From contig DASXVV010000006.1 of NCBI GenBank assembly GCA_036504035.1, positions 62,001 to 126,000 of the forward strand: a stretch of 64,000 nt of DNA, in the 5' to 3' direction. The DNA is from Candidatus Deferrimicrobiaceae bacterium. GTDB lineage: Bacteria; Desulfobacterota; Deferrimicrobia; Deferrimicrobiales; Deferrimicrobiaceae. A program made the translations under genes and the position numbers. This document shows, piece by piece, positions 55,763-64,000 of this stretch (the first letter of the stretch is position 1; each line of letters starts with the position of its first letter). The notes beneath the pieces were generated by a model. That model made no database searches. It saw nothing but the letters and a program-made list of their open reading frames with translations, and had not been told where the DNA came from.

Positions 55763-57513
55763 CCCGCCCGCTCGACGAACCACTCGCCCAGCACCAGCAC
55801 GTCCATCCGGGTGCGCAGGAAGCAGTCGAGCGCCTCCTCGGGGCGGCACACCACGGGTTCGTTCTCGTTGAACGACGTGTTGAGCAAGAGCGGCACGCCG
55901 GTGAGCTCCCGGAACGCCTCGATGAGCCGGTGGTATCTTGGGTTCTGCCCCTTCGTCACGCTCTGGAGCCGCCCCGATCCGTTCACGTGCGTCACGGCCG
56001 GAACAAGGGCGCGCTTCTCTTCCCGGATCGGGTAGACCTGGAGCATGAAGGGGACGTCGTAGTCGGTCTCGAACCATTCCCCCACGGCCTCGCGAAGGAT
56101 GGAGGGGGCGAACGGCCGGAACGACTCGCGCCGCTTGATCTTGAGGTTGAGGGTTTCCTTCATGTCGGCCCGCCGGGGATCGCCGAGGATCGACCGATTG
56201 CCGAGCGCGCGCGGTCCCCACTCCATCCTGCCCTGGAACCAGCCGATCACCTTGCCTTCCGCGATGCGTTCAGCGGTCCGGCGACACAGCGCGTCCTCAT
56301 TGTCGATCCGGGACACGCGGCAGTTCTCCGCGTCGAGCTCGGATCGCCGCGCCTTGAGGAGGTCGCCGATCGCTTCCGTCGTGAAGCCCGGGCCGAGGTA
56401 GGCGTGATCCATCACGAAGCCGCGCGGGTTCCCCATCTCCTGGTTCCAGACGTAGAAAGCCGCGCCGATCGCGCCCCCGCCGTCTCCGGCCGCCGACTGG
56501 ATGTAGAGATCGCGGAAGGGACTCCGGTCGAACACCTTGCCGTTGGCCACCGAGTTCATCGCGCATCCGCCCGACAGGCAGAGGTTGGGGCTCCCCGTCT
56601 CTTCGTGCACGTGCGCCAGGATGTGGAAGAACGCCTCCTCGTACATCGCCTGGAGCGAGGCGGCCAGGTCCCTGTGGTCGTCGGTCAGCGGCTCCCCTTT
56701 CGCCCGAGGAGGCCCGAGCAGCTCGGTCATTCCCTCGGAGAAGACGGTGCCGATGACCGGTTCCCCGTTCTCCCAGACCATGGACACGCCTTCCGAATGG
56801 TGCCGGAAGCAGTCGAGGTCTAGCTCGAAACGGCCCCCTTTCCTCAGCCGGACGATCCGGCGCATCTGTTCCATCTTTGTAGGAGAGCCGTAGGGCGCCA
56901 GCCCCATGACCTTGTATTCGTCGCCGTAATGGGGGAAGCCGAGGAACTGCGTCAGCGCCAGGTAGAAGAGCCCGAGGGAGTGCGGGAACGTCACCTGGCC
57001 GGACACCGCGATCTTGTTGCCGCCTCCCTGCCCCCACATCGTGCTGACGAAGTCGCCGAAGCCGTCGACCGAGACCACGGCGGCCGAATCGAAAGGCGAG
57101 ACGAAGAAGGAACTCGCCAGGTGCGCCCGGTGGTGCTCGACGGCGTGGAGTACCGCCCGCACCGATCCAGCGTCGACCCCGAGCGACCGGCAAAGCTCTC
57201 CGCGGATGTCCCGCACCCGCCCGGCGTTGGCCAACCGGTCCCGCACGGCGGAAAGACCAGGGCGTTTCGAGAAGGCGAAGAGCGCCTTCCTGAACAGGTT
57301 CGCACCGGGGTTCCGGTTGATGGCGATGTGGTCGACCTCGTCGATGTCGACGCCCGCCTCCGAGAGGCAGTAGCGGATCGACTCGGATGGAAATCCCGCC
57401 CAGTGCTTGATGCGCCGGAAACGCTCCTCCTCGGCCGCCGCGACGAGTTGCCCGTCGACGAGGATGCAGGCGGACGAATCGCCGTGGAATGCGTTGATGC
57501 CGAGAATGGTCAT
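55759..57513 (-). CDS. NodU/CmcH-family carbamoyltransferase
   Basis: A 584-residue enzyme of the NodU/CmcH family. The N-terminal ASKHA-like half has ILGINAFHGDSSACILVDGQ and HRAHLASSFFVSPFDSAAVVSVDGFGD, the iron/phosphate-binding type His-containing part. The C-terminal half has the YrdC-like carbamoyl-adenylate region (ESFRPFAPSIL, FRELTGVPLLLNTSFNENEP). It transfers a carbamoyl group from carbamoyl phosphate to a sugar or antibiotic. In this operon it should decorate a polysaccharide sugar. Confidence 0.92.
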   Translation of the reverse strand: MTILGINAFHGDSSACILVDGQLVAAAEEERFRRIKHWAGFPSESIRYCLSEAGVDIDEVDHIAINRNPGANLFRKALFAFSKRPGLSAVRDRLANAGRVRDIRGELCRSLGVDAGSVRAVLHAVEHHRAHLASSFFVSPFDSAAVVSVDGFGDFVSTMWGQGGGNKIAVSGQVTFPHSLGLFYLALTQFLGFPHYGDEYKVMGLAPYGSPTKMEQMRRIVRLRKGGRFELDLDCFRHHSEGVSMVWENGEPVIGTVFSEGMTELLGPPRAKGEPLTDDHRDLAASLQAMYEEAFFHILAHVHEETGSPNLCLSGGCAMNSVANGKVFDRSPFRDLYIQSAAGDGGGAIGAAFYVWNQEMGNPRGFVMDHAYLGPGFTTEAIGDLLKARRSELDAENCRVSRIDNEDALCRRTAERIAEGKVIGWFQGRMEWGPRALGNRSILGDPRRADMKETLNLKIKRRESFRPFAPSILREAVGEWFETDYDVPFMLQVYPIREEKRALVPAVTHVNGSGRLQSVTKGQNPRYHRLIEAFRELTGVPLLLNTSFNENEPVVCRPEEALDCFLRTRMDVLVLGEWFVERAG

Positions 57514-58739
57514 GGGTTTCCTCCAGGACGGGGCGTCCCGGCATGCGCGCCGCTTCTGTTGGTCGATCGCAGGGCGCCTTCGACGATCCCGTCGACCGCC
57601 CTCGCAAGGGAATAGCGCCCGATTCGGGACGGGACCCGCGACTTCCGTTCCTCGAGGCCGTCCAGCACTTTCCCGATGGCGGAAGCCAGGGCAACCGGAT
57701 CACCGGCGGAAAAGGACTCCCCGATCCCCTCGACCAGGTCGGGCCCGCAGCCGACGCGATCGCTCACGACCGGGACGCAGCCGAAATGCATGGCCTCGTT
57801 GACGACCAGCCCCCAGGTTTCGTCGCCTCCGGAAGGCAGGCAGACGATATCCGCTACGGCATAGATGTCCGGCAATCCGGATTGGTTCACGAAACCGGCA
57901 AAATGGACGGACAAGCCCGGCACCCCCGACACGGCCGCCTTCATGGGCTCCAGAAGATCGCCCGCTCCCGCCACCAGCAGCGACACCTCGCGTCTTTCCG
58001 AGAGACGGCACATCGCCTCTGCCAAGTCCATCGGCCGCTTCTTTTCGATGAGCTTTCCGCAGAACAGCACGACGGGACGCGCGGGAGGGAGGCCGAACCC
58101 CTCCCGGATCCGGTCCCGTTCCGGCCGCCTGCGGGACGCCGCCTCTTCCCAGTACGGCGTGTCCACGTTGTGCGGGGAAGAAACGATCCTGTCCGGCGGC
58201 GCCCCGAGATCCATCGTGTACTCCCGGACGAGCTTGCCGACCGAAAGGACCATGACGCCGTTGCGAAACAGCGGTCCCAGGATCATCCGCTTCCAGCTTC
58301 TCCACCCCGGGCTTTCGTGCAGGAGCGTCGAGTCGCCCCGGTAAAGGACCGGGATGCCCCGCGCCATGCAGGCATAGAAGAAAAGCAGCGCCCCGGGCGA
58401 ATTGTAATCGTTCCGGAGAAAGACGTCGGCCGTCCCCGCCAACGCCTTCTTGATCGGCTCAAGACTCATGCGGTGTCGGAGGCTGCCCGGCGACGTCCCC
58501 TCGGCCCCCGGTAGCAACTCCCAGCGATACCCCTGATCGAGGGGAACATCCCATTGGAACGTGTGCCCGAACCCAGCGTCGAACCCCGGACGCCGCCCGT
58601 GGTCTGAAAGATAATAGACGGTCAGGTCGATTTCCTCGCGCTTCGCTAGTTCGCGCCAAATGGGCGCCTGGTACTGGATAAAATGGCTGGCGATGACGCC
58701 AAGGCGTGGCCTCTCCGGTTTCCGGGGGGACCTCGTCAT
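57510..58739 (-). CDS. Family 4 glycosyltransferase
   Basis: A 409-residue GT-B glycosyltransferase. It has the family-4 C-terminal pattern VVLFCGKLIEKKRPMDLAEAM, IYAVADIVCLPSGGDETWGLVVNEAMHFG (EX7E-type site) and VSDRVGCGPDLVEG. The N-terminal acceptor domain is less conserved. It overlaps its neighbours by four bases on both sides. Donor and acceptor are unknown. Confidence 0.9.
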   Translation of the reverse strand: MTRSPRKPERPRLGVIASHFIQYQAPIWRELAKREEIDLTVYYLSDHGRRPGFDAGFGHTFQWDVPLDQGYRWELLPGAEGTSPGSLRHRMSLEPIKKALAGTADVFLRNDYNSPGALLFFYACMARGIPVLYRGDSTLLHESPGWRSWKRMILGPLFRNGVMVLSVGKLVREYTMDLGAPPDRIVSSPHNVDTPYWEEAASRRRPERDRIREGFGLPPARPVVLFCGKLIEKKRPMDLAEAMCRLSERREVSLLVAGAGDLLEPMKAAVSGVPGLSVHFAGFVNQSGLPDIYAVADIVCLPSGGDETWGLVVNEAMHFGCVPVVSDRVGCGPDLVEGIGESFSAGDPVALASAIGKVLDGLEERKSRVPSRIGRYSLARAVDGIVEGALRSTNRSGAHAGTPRPGGNP

Positions 58740-59542
58740 CCCCTGCGCCGCCTGGGCGAGCAGGATTCGAGGATCGCCGCTGTCTCGCGGTCCTCCCCGG
58801 GGACGAGCACCGCCTCGTCGGAAAACGTTCCCGCATCCAGCGGCTGCCCGTCTAGGCCGAGGACGCGATATCCGAAACCGGCGGCCGACGGGAACAGGCG
58901 GCCATACAGATCTCCCGAATGAAGCGACATGAAGATGACGGGCCGGCCCTTGGCCAGCACCTCGCGAGCGCCCTTCAACATGTCGATCTCGGCCCCCTCG
59001 ATGTCGACCTTCATGACGTTCGGCACGATCCCGAGCGTCCGGGATATCTCGTCGATCGTCGTGACCTCGACGGTCAGCGATCCCCCTTCCGCCAGGCGAC
59101 TCGTCGCAGGCCCGTCGACCGCAAAGGTCGCCGTGCCCACGCGGTCCGAAACCGCCTTTCCGACGATCGCGACGTTATCGATCCCGTTCATCGCGACATG
59201 ACGACGGATATACGCGAGATTCCTCGGCAGTGGCTCGATGGCGACCACCCTGCCCCCCGGCCCCGAAAGGACGGAGGCGAAAAGGGAGTAAAAACCCGTG
59301 TTGGCCCCCACGTCGAAGAAAACGTCGCCCACCCGGATGCATCGCATCATGCTCATCTGCTTGTCGATCTCGTAGGATCCCAGCCAAACCCCGTGGGTGT
59401 GTGCCCCCGTGATCCACTTTTTCCCGCGAAGCGGCCCCTGGAGGATCGGGACGGCCACCCCGTCGGGAATCAGGCCGAGGAGCGCGCGAAGCCCCTTCCC
59501 CAACCAATTCCCCATCGGGATATCCCCGAAACGCATCACCAT
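58736..59542 (-). CDS. FkbM-family methyltransferase
   Basis: A 268-residue protein from the ATG at 59542 (GGAGG ten bases upstream); an ATG at 59581 would add 13 residues. It has a SAM motif VGDVFFDVGANTGFYSLFAS, then VVAIEPLPRNLAYIRRHVAMN and VMKVDIEGAEIDMLKGA, the FkbM hallmarks. It should O-methylate a sugar hydroxyl of the polysaccharide. Another FkbM gene lies 3 kb upstream in the same operon. Confidence 0.88.
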   Translation of the reverse strand: MVMRFGDIPMGNWLGKGLRALLGLIPDGVAVPILQGPLRGKKWITGAHTHGVWLGSYEIDKQMSMMRCIRVGDVFFDVGANTGFYSLFASVLSGPGGRVVAIEPLPRNLAYIRRHVAMNGIDNVAIVGKAVSDRVGTATFAVDGPATSRLAEGGSLTVEVTTIDEISRTLGIVPNVMKVDIEGAEIDMLKGAREVLAKGRPVIFMSLHSGDLYGRLFPSAAGFGYRVLGLDGQPLDAGTFSDEAVLVPGEDRETAAILESCSPRRRRG

Positions 59543-60051
59543 GATTTTCCCGCCTCCGCGTCCTTGTGCCTGCTTTCGCATCTTCCCAGGACATCCCCGA
59601 TCATCTTTACCAGCGGCGGCTCACTCCCCTGCACCCGGCCGGCCGCCTGTTGCCTTAGCGCTTCCTCGACCGCGCATACCAACTGGTCGGGGCCTTCCGC
59701 GAGGACGACCTTCCCCGTGTCGGCCAACACACGCCCGAACTCGACCTGGTGGTCGTCGAGGTGTTCGCCAAACTCCTTGCGCCTGGGCATGACGACCGGA
59801 ATCTTTCCCGCCCGGAGGGCGTGGATCACGGATCCCGCGCCCGCATGAAGGATCAGCAGATCCGCGCTCGCGAGAAGTTCTCCGAATTCCGCCATGCCCA
59901 GGAAAGGCCTCGCATCAAAGCCGGGGGCGCCGAACCGGGTGTGGCCGTGCTGGACGATCACCGGCTGCGGCAACGAAGGCAGGCGCAGGATCGCCTCTAG
60001 AAGCCGATCGAACGGCTGGGTCGCGTTCCCCACCGAGACGAAGGTCGTCAA
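59536..60051 (-). CDS. PssE/Alg13-like glycosyltransferase subunit
   Basis: A 171-residue catalytic half of a split GT-B enzyme: VTTFVSVGNATQPFDRLL, LLILHAGAGSVIHALRAGKIPVVMPRRKEFGEHLDDHQVEFGRVLA, the UDP-sugar binding part. It starts at a TTG that overlaps the PssD stop (TTGA), so both halves are made together. The pair corresponds to Alg13/Alg14 and PssE/PssD, which act as a membrane-bound heterodimer adding glucuronate or another sugar. Confidence 0.88.
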   Translation of the reverse strand: MTTFVSVGNATQPFDRLLEAILRLPSLPQPVIVQHGHTRFGAPGFDARPFLGMAEFGELLASADLLILHAGAGSVIHALRAGKIPVVMPRRKEFGEHLDDHQVEFGRVLADTGKVVLAEGPDQLVCAVEEALRQQAAGRVQGSEPPLVKMIGDVLGRCESRHKDAEAGKSW

Positions 60052-60491
60052 AGAAGCGGCCCCCCGAACCGGCCCTTCGGAAAGAACCGCCGCAGGCTTT
60101 CCCACTGATAGAAGAAGTCGTGCGCCAACCGGTACATGATGCGACCCGTGAGCGACGGCGCATGGATCCGGGTGATCGTCTCGACGAAGACCACCCGGAT
60201 CCCGAAGAGGAAGCGGCCGACTAGCGCGAAGGGCACCGCCGGACCGGCCCCCGTGCTCAGGATGACCGCGGGGCGCTCCTCCCACAGGATACGGAACGCC
60301 TCCCACAGGTTCAGGAGGAACTTCCAGTCGCGCTCGGAGTGGGCGATGAACCGGGTCTTGCCTTCCATATCCGGCGGCAGCATCGCCCGGTCGTTGATCA
60401 CGTAGAAATGATCGTAGCCCGCATACGCGGGCATCAGGCAGCGCACCTCCGTCAGGTGACCGCCGCACGACGAGACGATGCAGACCTTCAC
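60048..60491 (-). CDS. PssD/Alg14-like glycosyltransferase subunit
   Basis: A 147-residue protein, start MKVCIVSSCGGHLTEVRCLMPAY (SSxGGH nucleotide loop of the Alg14 type). A hydrophobic middle (IRVVFVETITRIH, FALVGRFLFGI) anchors the partner at the membrane. It pairs with the PssE-like protein encoded next. In Rhizobium, PssD/PssE transfer glucuronic acid; ugd here supplies UDP-glucuronate, which fits but does not prove that donor. Confidence 0.88.
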   Translation of the reverse strand: MKVCIVSSCGGHLTEVRCLMPAYAGYDHFYVINDRAMLPPDMEGKTRFIAHSERDWKFLLNLWEAFRILWEERPAVILSTGAGPAVPFALVGRFLFGIRVVFVETITRIHAPSLTGRIMYRLAHDFFYQWESLRRFFPKGRFGGPLL

Positions 60492-60501
60492 GCCCCCACC
60501 T

Positions 60502-61143
60502 TCAATCTTTCCTGGCCACTGCTACCATGGATTTCGCGAATGCGGGAATCCGCCCGACACTACGGAACGCGACCTCGCCGAATCGGGCTTCCCGAAGCAG
60601 GGTCCCCAGTGTCTCCTTCGACCAGAACTTGATGTGGCCGAAGTCCCACAGAGCGGTGAAATGCGTGTCCATCTTCCCCGACAGGGCCATCGCCAGATTC
60701 TTCCAGTAGCCGTGGTACGGCGTGGAGACGATCGCGACACCTCCGGGTTCGAGCAGGTCGTGGAGCGCCGCCGCAAATTTCCTTGGGTAGTACAGATGCT
60801 CCACCACCTCCAGGCTGACCACCGCGGGGAAGGTTCCATATTGTCCCGCAAGGTCGTCGTATGCTGAACCCGTTGCAAGCTTCAACCACGGATAGACCCG
60901 GTTCGCGTGCGCAATTCCCTCCGTGGAAGGATCGATCCCGGTCATCTCATACCCTTCCTTCGAAAGGGCATCTGCGACCGACCCGTTCCCGCAGCCCAAT
61001 TCGAAAACCCGGAGAACCCTTCCGGAGCGCGCCTGCCGCCCCAGCGTCTCTAGGACGACGGGGAGCAGGTGCCGGTGTAAAGGATTGAGTCCCGCGTCGC
61101 GGAATCTGTAACCGTATGCGTCATTCGAGGGTTTGTCAGTCAC
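60502..61143 (-). CDS. SAM-dependent methyltransferase
   Basis: A 213-residue class I methyltransferase. It has motif I RVFELGCGNGSVADALS, GIDPSTEGIAHA, and SLEVVEHLYYPRKFAAALHDLLEPGGVAIVSTPYHGYWKN, a UbiG/methionine-biosynthesis-type pattern. In this operon it may methylate a sugar or a lipid carrier. The GTG start overlaps the stop of the upstream glycosyltransferase. Confidence 0.88.
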   Translation of the reverse strand: MTDKPSNDAYGYRFRDAGLNPLHRHLLPVVLETLGRQARSGRVLRVFELGCGNGSVADALSKEGYEMTGIDPSTEGIAHANRVYPWLKLATGSAYDDLAGQYGTFPAVVSLEVVEHLYYPRKFAAALHDLLEPGGVAIVSTPYHGYWKNLAMALSGKMDTHFTALWDFGHIKFWSKETLGTLLREARFGEVAFRSVGRIPAFAKSMVAVARKD

Positions 61144-62300
61144 CCCGGGCTCCCTTCAGGCCGCGTGCCGGCCGCCTTTTTGTAGACATCGAGCATGGAA
61201 GCCGCGATCGCGCGCCAACCGTAGCCTCTCGCCATCCATTCCCGCCCCCGTTTTCCCATTTCGGCAAGATCGCCCATCTGGATTACACGGACCGCATCCG
61301 CCAGTGAAGCGGGGTCGTTATCGACCCACAGGCCGCAGCCGCGGCTTTCCATCTCCGCCCAAGGCGTTCCCCGGCTCGCGATCACCGGCACGCCGTGGGC
61401 CAGCGCCTCGGCGACCACCATCCCGAAGTTCTCGGTGAAGGACGGCACGACGCAAACGTCGGCATGCATGAAGGCGGCCGTCCTGTCGTCGCCGTCCACA
61501 TGCCCAAGGAAACGGACGCGGTCGCCGAGACCGAGCTCGGAGGACAGCCGCCGAAGCGCGTTCTCGTAGTCCGATTCGCCGCTCCCGGCGATCGACAGCG
61601 AGAGCGGCATCCCCTCGATCGACCGGATCGCGCGCATCAGGTTCTCGATCCCCTTGATCGGGTGGAACCGCCCGATGAACAGAAGGCGGAGCATTCCCCT
61701 TGGCCGCCAGTCGCGCGCGGGAAGCGAATCGGGGATGTCGACGCCATTGGGCACGATGGCGATTTCCGCCTTCGGAATCCGGCGCCGGCTGTCCCTTTCC
61801 TCCTCGCGGGACGTCACATGGAGCACGGACCGGCCTGGTGCCAGCAGAGCATTGCAGATTCGCTCCCAGACCGACTTGGTCCATGCCTTGGTCGTGCCTT
61901 CCCAGCGCTGCAGCGATCCTCTTGGGGACCAGACCACCGGCTTGCCGGCAAGACGGCACAGCGCCAGCGTCGGCAGGGTCGGGGCGGAATAGACTGCCGT
62001 CAGGTGCACCACGTCCGCCCAGCGGATCATCGGCCAGAGCAACCGGAGCATCCCCGGGGAAAAATCCGCCCCCGACCTCCGGCGGCAGAAATAGACTTCG
62101 TATCCGCCAGGAAAGGTCACGGGAAATCCCGATACCGGGACGGTATCGGAAAGCCGGGGGCTCGCCGCATCCGTCGTGAGTACCCGGAGGTCCACTCCCG
62201 GCAATCCGGCCAACGCGTTGCACAACCCGTGAAGGGAATGGATCGGGCCGCCCCAGTAGGTGGCCGGAAAGAATGTCGGCACGACGTGGAGCACCTTCAT
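61140..62300 (-). CDS. Family 4 glycosyltransferase
   Basis: A 386-residue GT-B glycosyltransferase: MKVLHVVPTFFPATYWGGPIHSLHGLCNAL opens the acceptor domain, and LLFIGRFHPIKGIENLMRAI with FMHADVCVVPSFTENFGMVVAEALAHGVPVIAS is the donor domain (E-x7-E: ENFGMVVAE). It adds a hexose-type residue; the donor is unknown. Four-base overlaps join it to the methyltransferase and FkbM genes. Confidence 0.92.
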   Translation of the reverse strand: MKVLHVVPTFFPATYWGGPIHSLHGLCNALAGLPGVDLRVLTTDAASPRLSDTVPVSGFPVTFPGGYEVYFCRRRSGADFSPGMLRLLWPMIRWADVVHLTAVYSAPTLPTLALCRLAGKPVVWSPRGSLQRWEGTTKAWTKSVWERICNALLAPGRSVLHVTSREEERDSRRRIPKAEIAIVPNGVDIPDSLPARDWRPRGMLRLLFIGRFHPIKGIENLMRAIRSIEGMPLSLSIAGSGESDYENALRRLSSELGLGDRVRFLGHVDGDDRTAAFMHADVCVVPSFTENFGMVVAEALAHGVPVIASRGTPWAEMESRGCGLWVDNDPASLADAVRVIQMGDLAEMGKRGREWMARGYGWRAIAASMLDVYKKAAGTRPEGSPG

Positions 62301-63151
62301 CGGCGAGCGGCACCCCGGGCGTAAAGGTAGAAATCGGATCGCGCCGGATCGGCCATCTCCTCCGGCCGGATCCGCCCCCCACCCGTATCCGATGCCTCCA
62401 CCTCGAATCCCCGGGATTCGAGCAGTTTCCGGAACGCGACGACATCACCGAACCGCGGGTGGATCTCCATGGCGATGAAGCCGACCGAATCGAGCCACTC
62501 CCCCGCGGAGGCGAACAGGTCGAACTCCGATCCCTCGATGTCCATCTTGAGAAAGTCGATCCCGTCGAACCCGTTTTTCTCGAGGAGCGATGCCATCGAC
62601 AGGACCGGCGGGGTCTCGAACCAGTGCGAGCAGCGCTTCTTCCCGTCTTCGCCGCTCAAGACGCCCGTGCCTGCCCCGATAAGTCCGAACTCGATCGAGA
62701 CGCGGTCGCGCACGCCGTTTCGCTCGAGGTTTTTCCCGATCTCCGGGATGAACCCCGACTGCCCCTCGACGGCGATCACCCGGGCACCGGCCGAGGCCGC
62801 GAGCAGGGAAAAGAGGCCGACGTTCGCCCCGAGGTCGACGACCCGGTCGCCGGGCTTGATCGTCGCCTTCCATTGCCGGAGATACACGTTCCGGCAGTAC
62901 ATTTCCCGCACGCCGGGCCAGTGCGCCCCGTCGACCAGGATTTCCGTGCCGAGGGGGCGGACTTTCAGGATCCCCTTCCCCATCCGGCGATCCGCCGGGA
63001 CGAGGGTGCCCGACTTCAGGATCTCGGGGATGCTGGCGATCACGCAGGCCGAGTATCGCGCGAGCGTCGCCGGGCCGCAGACCCGCCCGATGCCCGACAG
63101 TTCTACGACAAGCCGTTTAAATCCTGCTCCCATGTCCTTCCTTTCGCTCAC
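62297..63151 (-). CDS. FkbM-family methyltransferase (second copy)
   Basis: A 284-residue FkbM enzyme. It has GDRVVDLGANVGLFSLLAASAGARVIAVEGQSG, the SAM site, and IDFLKMDIEGSEFDLF, the family Asp-Glu motif, after a 70-residue N-terminal part. Like the other FkbM protein it should O-methylate a polysaccharide sugar, probably at a different position since sequences differ considerably. Its stop and start overlap neighbours by four bases. Confidence 0.87.
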   Translation of the reverse strand: MSERKDMGAGFKRLVVELSGIGRVCGPATLARYSACVIASIPEILKSGTLVPADRRMGKGILKVRPLGTEILVDGAHWPGVREMYCRNVYLRQWKATIKPGDRVVDLGANVGLFSLLAASAGARVIAVEGQSGFIPEIGKNLERNGVRDRVSIEFGLIGAGTGVLSGEDGKKRCSHWFETPPVLSMASLLEKNGFDGIDFLKMDIEGSEFDLFASAGEWLDSVGFIAMEIHPRFGDVVAFRKLLESRGFEVEASDTGGGRIRPEEMADPARSDFYLYARGAARR

Positions 63152-64000
63152 GCCGTGTCGCCTGCGGGATCAGCAGGCGCTCTCAGCACCAGGTACTGGA
63201 TCGCCAGGCCGATCGCCCCCATCCTGATGATCTCGATGATCACGGAATAAAAGACGCTGTCGACCAGCGTCGTCCCCCGGAACAGGAAAAGGAAGACGAT
63301 CAGTCCGCCTCCCCCCGCGGGTATGAATACATCTGCCAACTGGCGCTGCGCCATACCGATGAAGAAGAATCCCGCGACGACGGCCGCCGCTCCCCCCGCG
63401 AAGTAGAGGTAGGTAAACGGGCTCATCCCGACGGAAGTGTCCCCCGCCTCGATCCCCATCACCTCGCGCACGTACCAGAGCCCGTGCCGGGACATCTCCT
63501 TGGATTGCCACAACGCCCGGGGGACGACCGCGTAGACCGGCGCCAGGAGGATGTCCGCCATGAACCGGGGCGAGCCGGGAGGCAGCGGCGTCTCGTCGGC
63601 GAACGCCACGCCCAGGGAGGCGATCTGGGTCATGCTGACCCGGGCCAGGAATGCCACCCCCGTACCTGCGGATTCCTCGATGTCCTCAGCGGTATAGCTG
63701 TCCCGCTCGGTGAAGGCCGCCTTGATCATCGTGTCCGCGATCGAGCCCACGTCCCTTCCCACGAATGCATCATCCGAGTAGCGGGCAATCCGGAACGGTT
63801 CGATGACCGCGTAGGCGACGACGATCGCCAGGGGAACGACCGCGACGATCCGCCAGGGGATCGTTCCCCGCATCAGATAGTGGCCGATGCCGACGATCAC
63901 GAAGGGCATGGCCACGTTGCCCTTGAACCCGGACAGGAAACCGAACAGCACCTCGACGGTCAGCACGGCAACCAGCAGGCGGCCCTGCCTTCCCCCCCCG
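63148..64000 (-). CDS. Wzy-like polysaccharide polymerase or related membrane protein (5' partial)
   Basis: The gene runs off the right edge; the 5' end is missing, and 284 residues are visible. They contain about six to seven hydrophobic segments and a large loop (FRIARYSDDAFVGRDVGSIADTMIKAAFTERDSYTAEDIEES through ADETPLPPGSPRF). The early GFKGNVAMPFVIVGI run and the SPFTYLYFAGG loop are reminiscent of O-antigen polymerases (Wzy), which lack strong motifs. The operon context supports it, but a flippase or other membrane protein is possible. Confidence 0.6.
   Translation of the reverse strand, partial: GGGRQGRLLVAVLTVEVLFGFLSGFKGNVAMPFVIVGIGHYLMRGTIPWRIVAVVPLAIVVAYAVIEPFRIARYSDDAFVGRDVGSIADTMIKAAFTERDSYTAEDIEESAGTGVAFLARVSMTQIASLGVAFADETPLPPGSPRFMADILLAPVYAVVPRALWQSKEMSRHGLWYVREVMGIEAGDTSVGMSPFTYLYFAGGAAAVVAGFFFIGMAQRQLADVFIPAGGGGLIVFLFLFRGTTLVDSVFYSVIIEIIRMGAIGLAIQYLVLRAPADPAGDTA

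Overview
The window is GC-rich (estimated by eye in the mid-60s percent) and gene-dense. It carries no rRNA, tRNA, transposase, phage or CRISPR that I can recognise. The gene content suggests a Gram-negative anaerobe or microaerophile of the Desulfobacterota ('Deltaproteobacteria'), near the Geobacter-type metal reducers. The reasons are many two-component proteins, sigma-54 promoters with a NifA-like activator, LutABC lactate oxidation, monohaem c-type cytochromes, a rubredoxin/FprA pair, classical EtfAB, and a very large multicopper oxidase like the Geobacter surface oxidases. I cannot name a genus.

Layout. 1-2.6 kb: signalling genes (end of cheB, two response regulators, one a diguanylate cyclase). 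2.6-8.4 kb: a phosphate block, pstS, an unknown anchored protein, then pstC-pstA-pstB-phoU; pstS and pstC are each preceded by four 11-bp PHO-box-like units. 8.4-13.2 kb: a polyphosphate-linked run (Ppx/GppA, two tandem thymidylate-kinase-like proteins, a basic-tailed protein, a CHAD protein), then a decayed PAS gene and a small zinc protein. 13.2-22.7 kb: fprA-rubredoxin, an exonuclease, CLC-MarR, an OmpA/Pal lipoprotein, a membrane-anchored hydrolase, a deoxyhypusine-synthase-like enzyme and a lipoprotein.

22.7-29.9 kb: nitrogen control. A NifA-like activator and a hybrid kinase lie beside porin-amtB-glnB, which has a sigma-54 promoter and an upstream TGT-N10-ACA palindrome. 30-35.6 kb: Usp, an NhaD-type antiporter and lutABC, then two small cytochromes on the other strand. 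35.6-37.6 kb: a compact operon for a TtuB-like sulfur carrier, a TtuA-like tRNA thiolase and a TrmI-like tRNA methyltransferase, all predicted to act on the tRNA T-arm. 37.8-40.1 kb: a Gly/Asn-rich repetitive lipoprotein.

40.2-48.1 kb (minus strand): a nine-gene operon that makes nucleotide sugars (ugd, rmlC-like, rmlB, UDP-sugar dehydrogenase and epimerase) but also contains vanZ-like and etfBA genes. It diverges from the multicopper oxidase at 48.5-52.5 kb across a 412-bp AT-rich spacer with sigma-54-like promoters facing both ways and a long inverted repeat between them. After an FKBP isomerase, 53.3-64 kb (minus strand) is a tightly overlapping exopolysaccharide/O-antigen operon: initiating phosphoglycosyltransferase, glycosyltransferases, PssD/PssE pair, carbamoyltransferase, methyltransferases and a truncated polymerase-like membrane protein.

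The most interesting candidates are the polyphosphate-linked kinase/CHAD run, the PHO-boxed pst operon with an unknown protein inside it, the T-arm modification operon, the NifA-type ammonium regulon, and the divergent sigma-54 control region of surface oxidase and polysaccharide.
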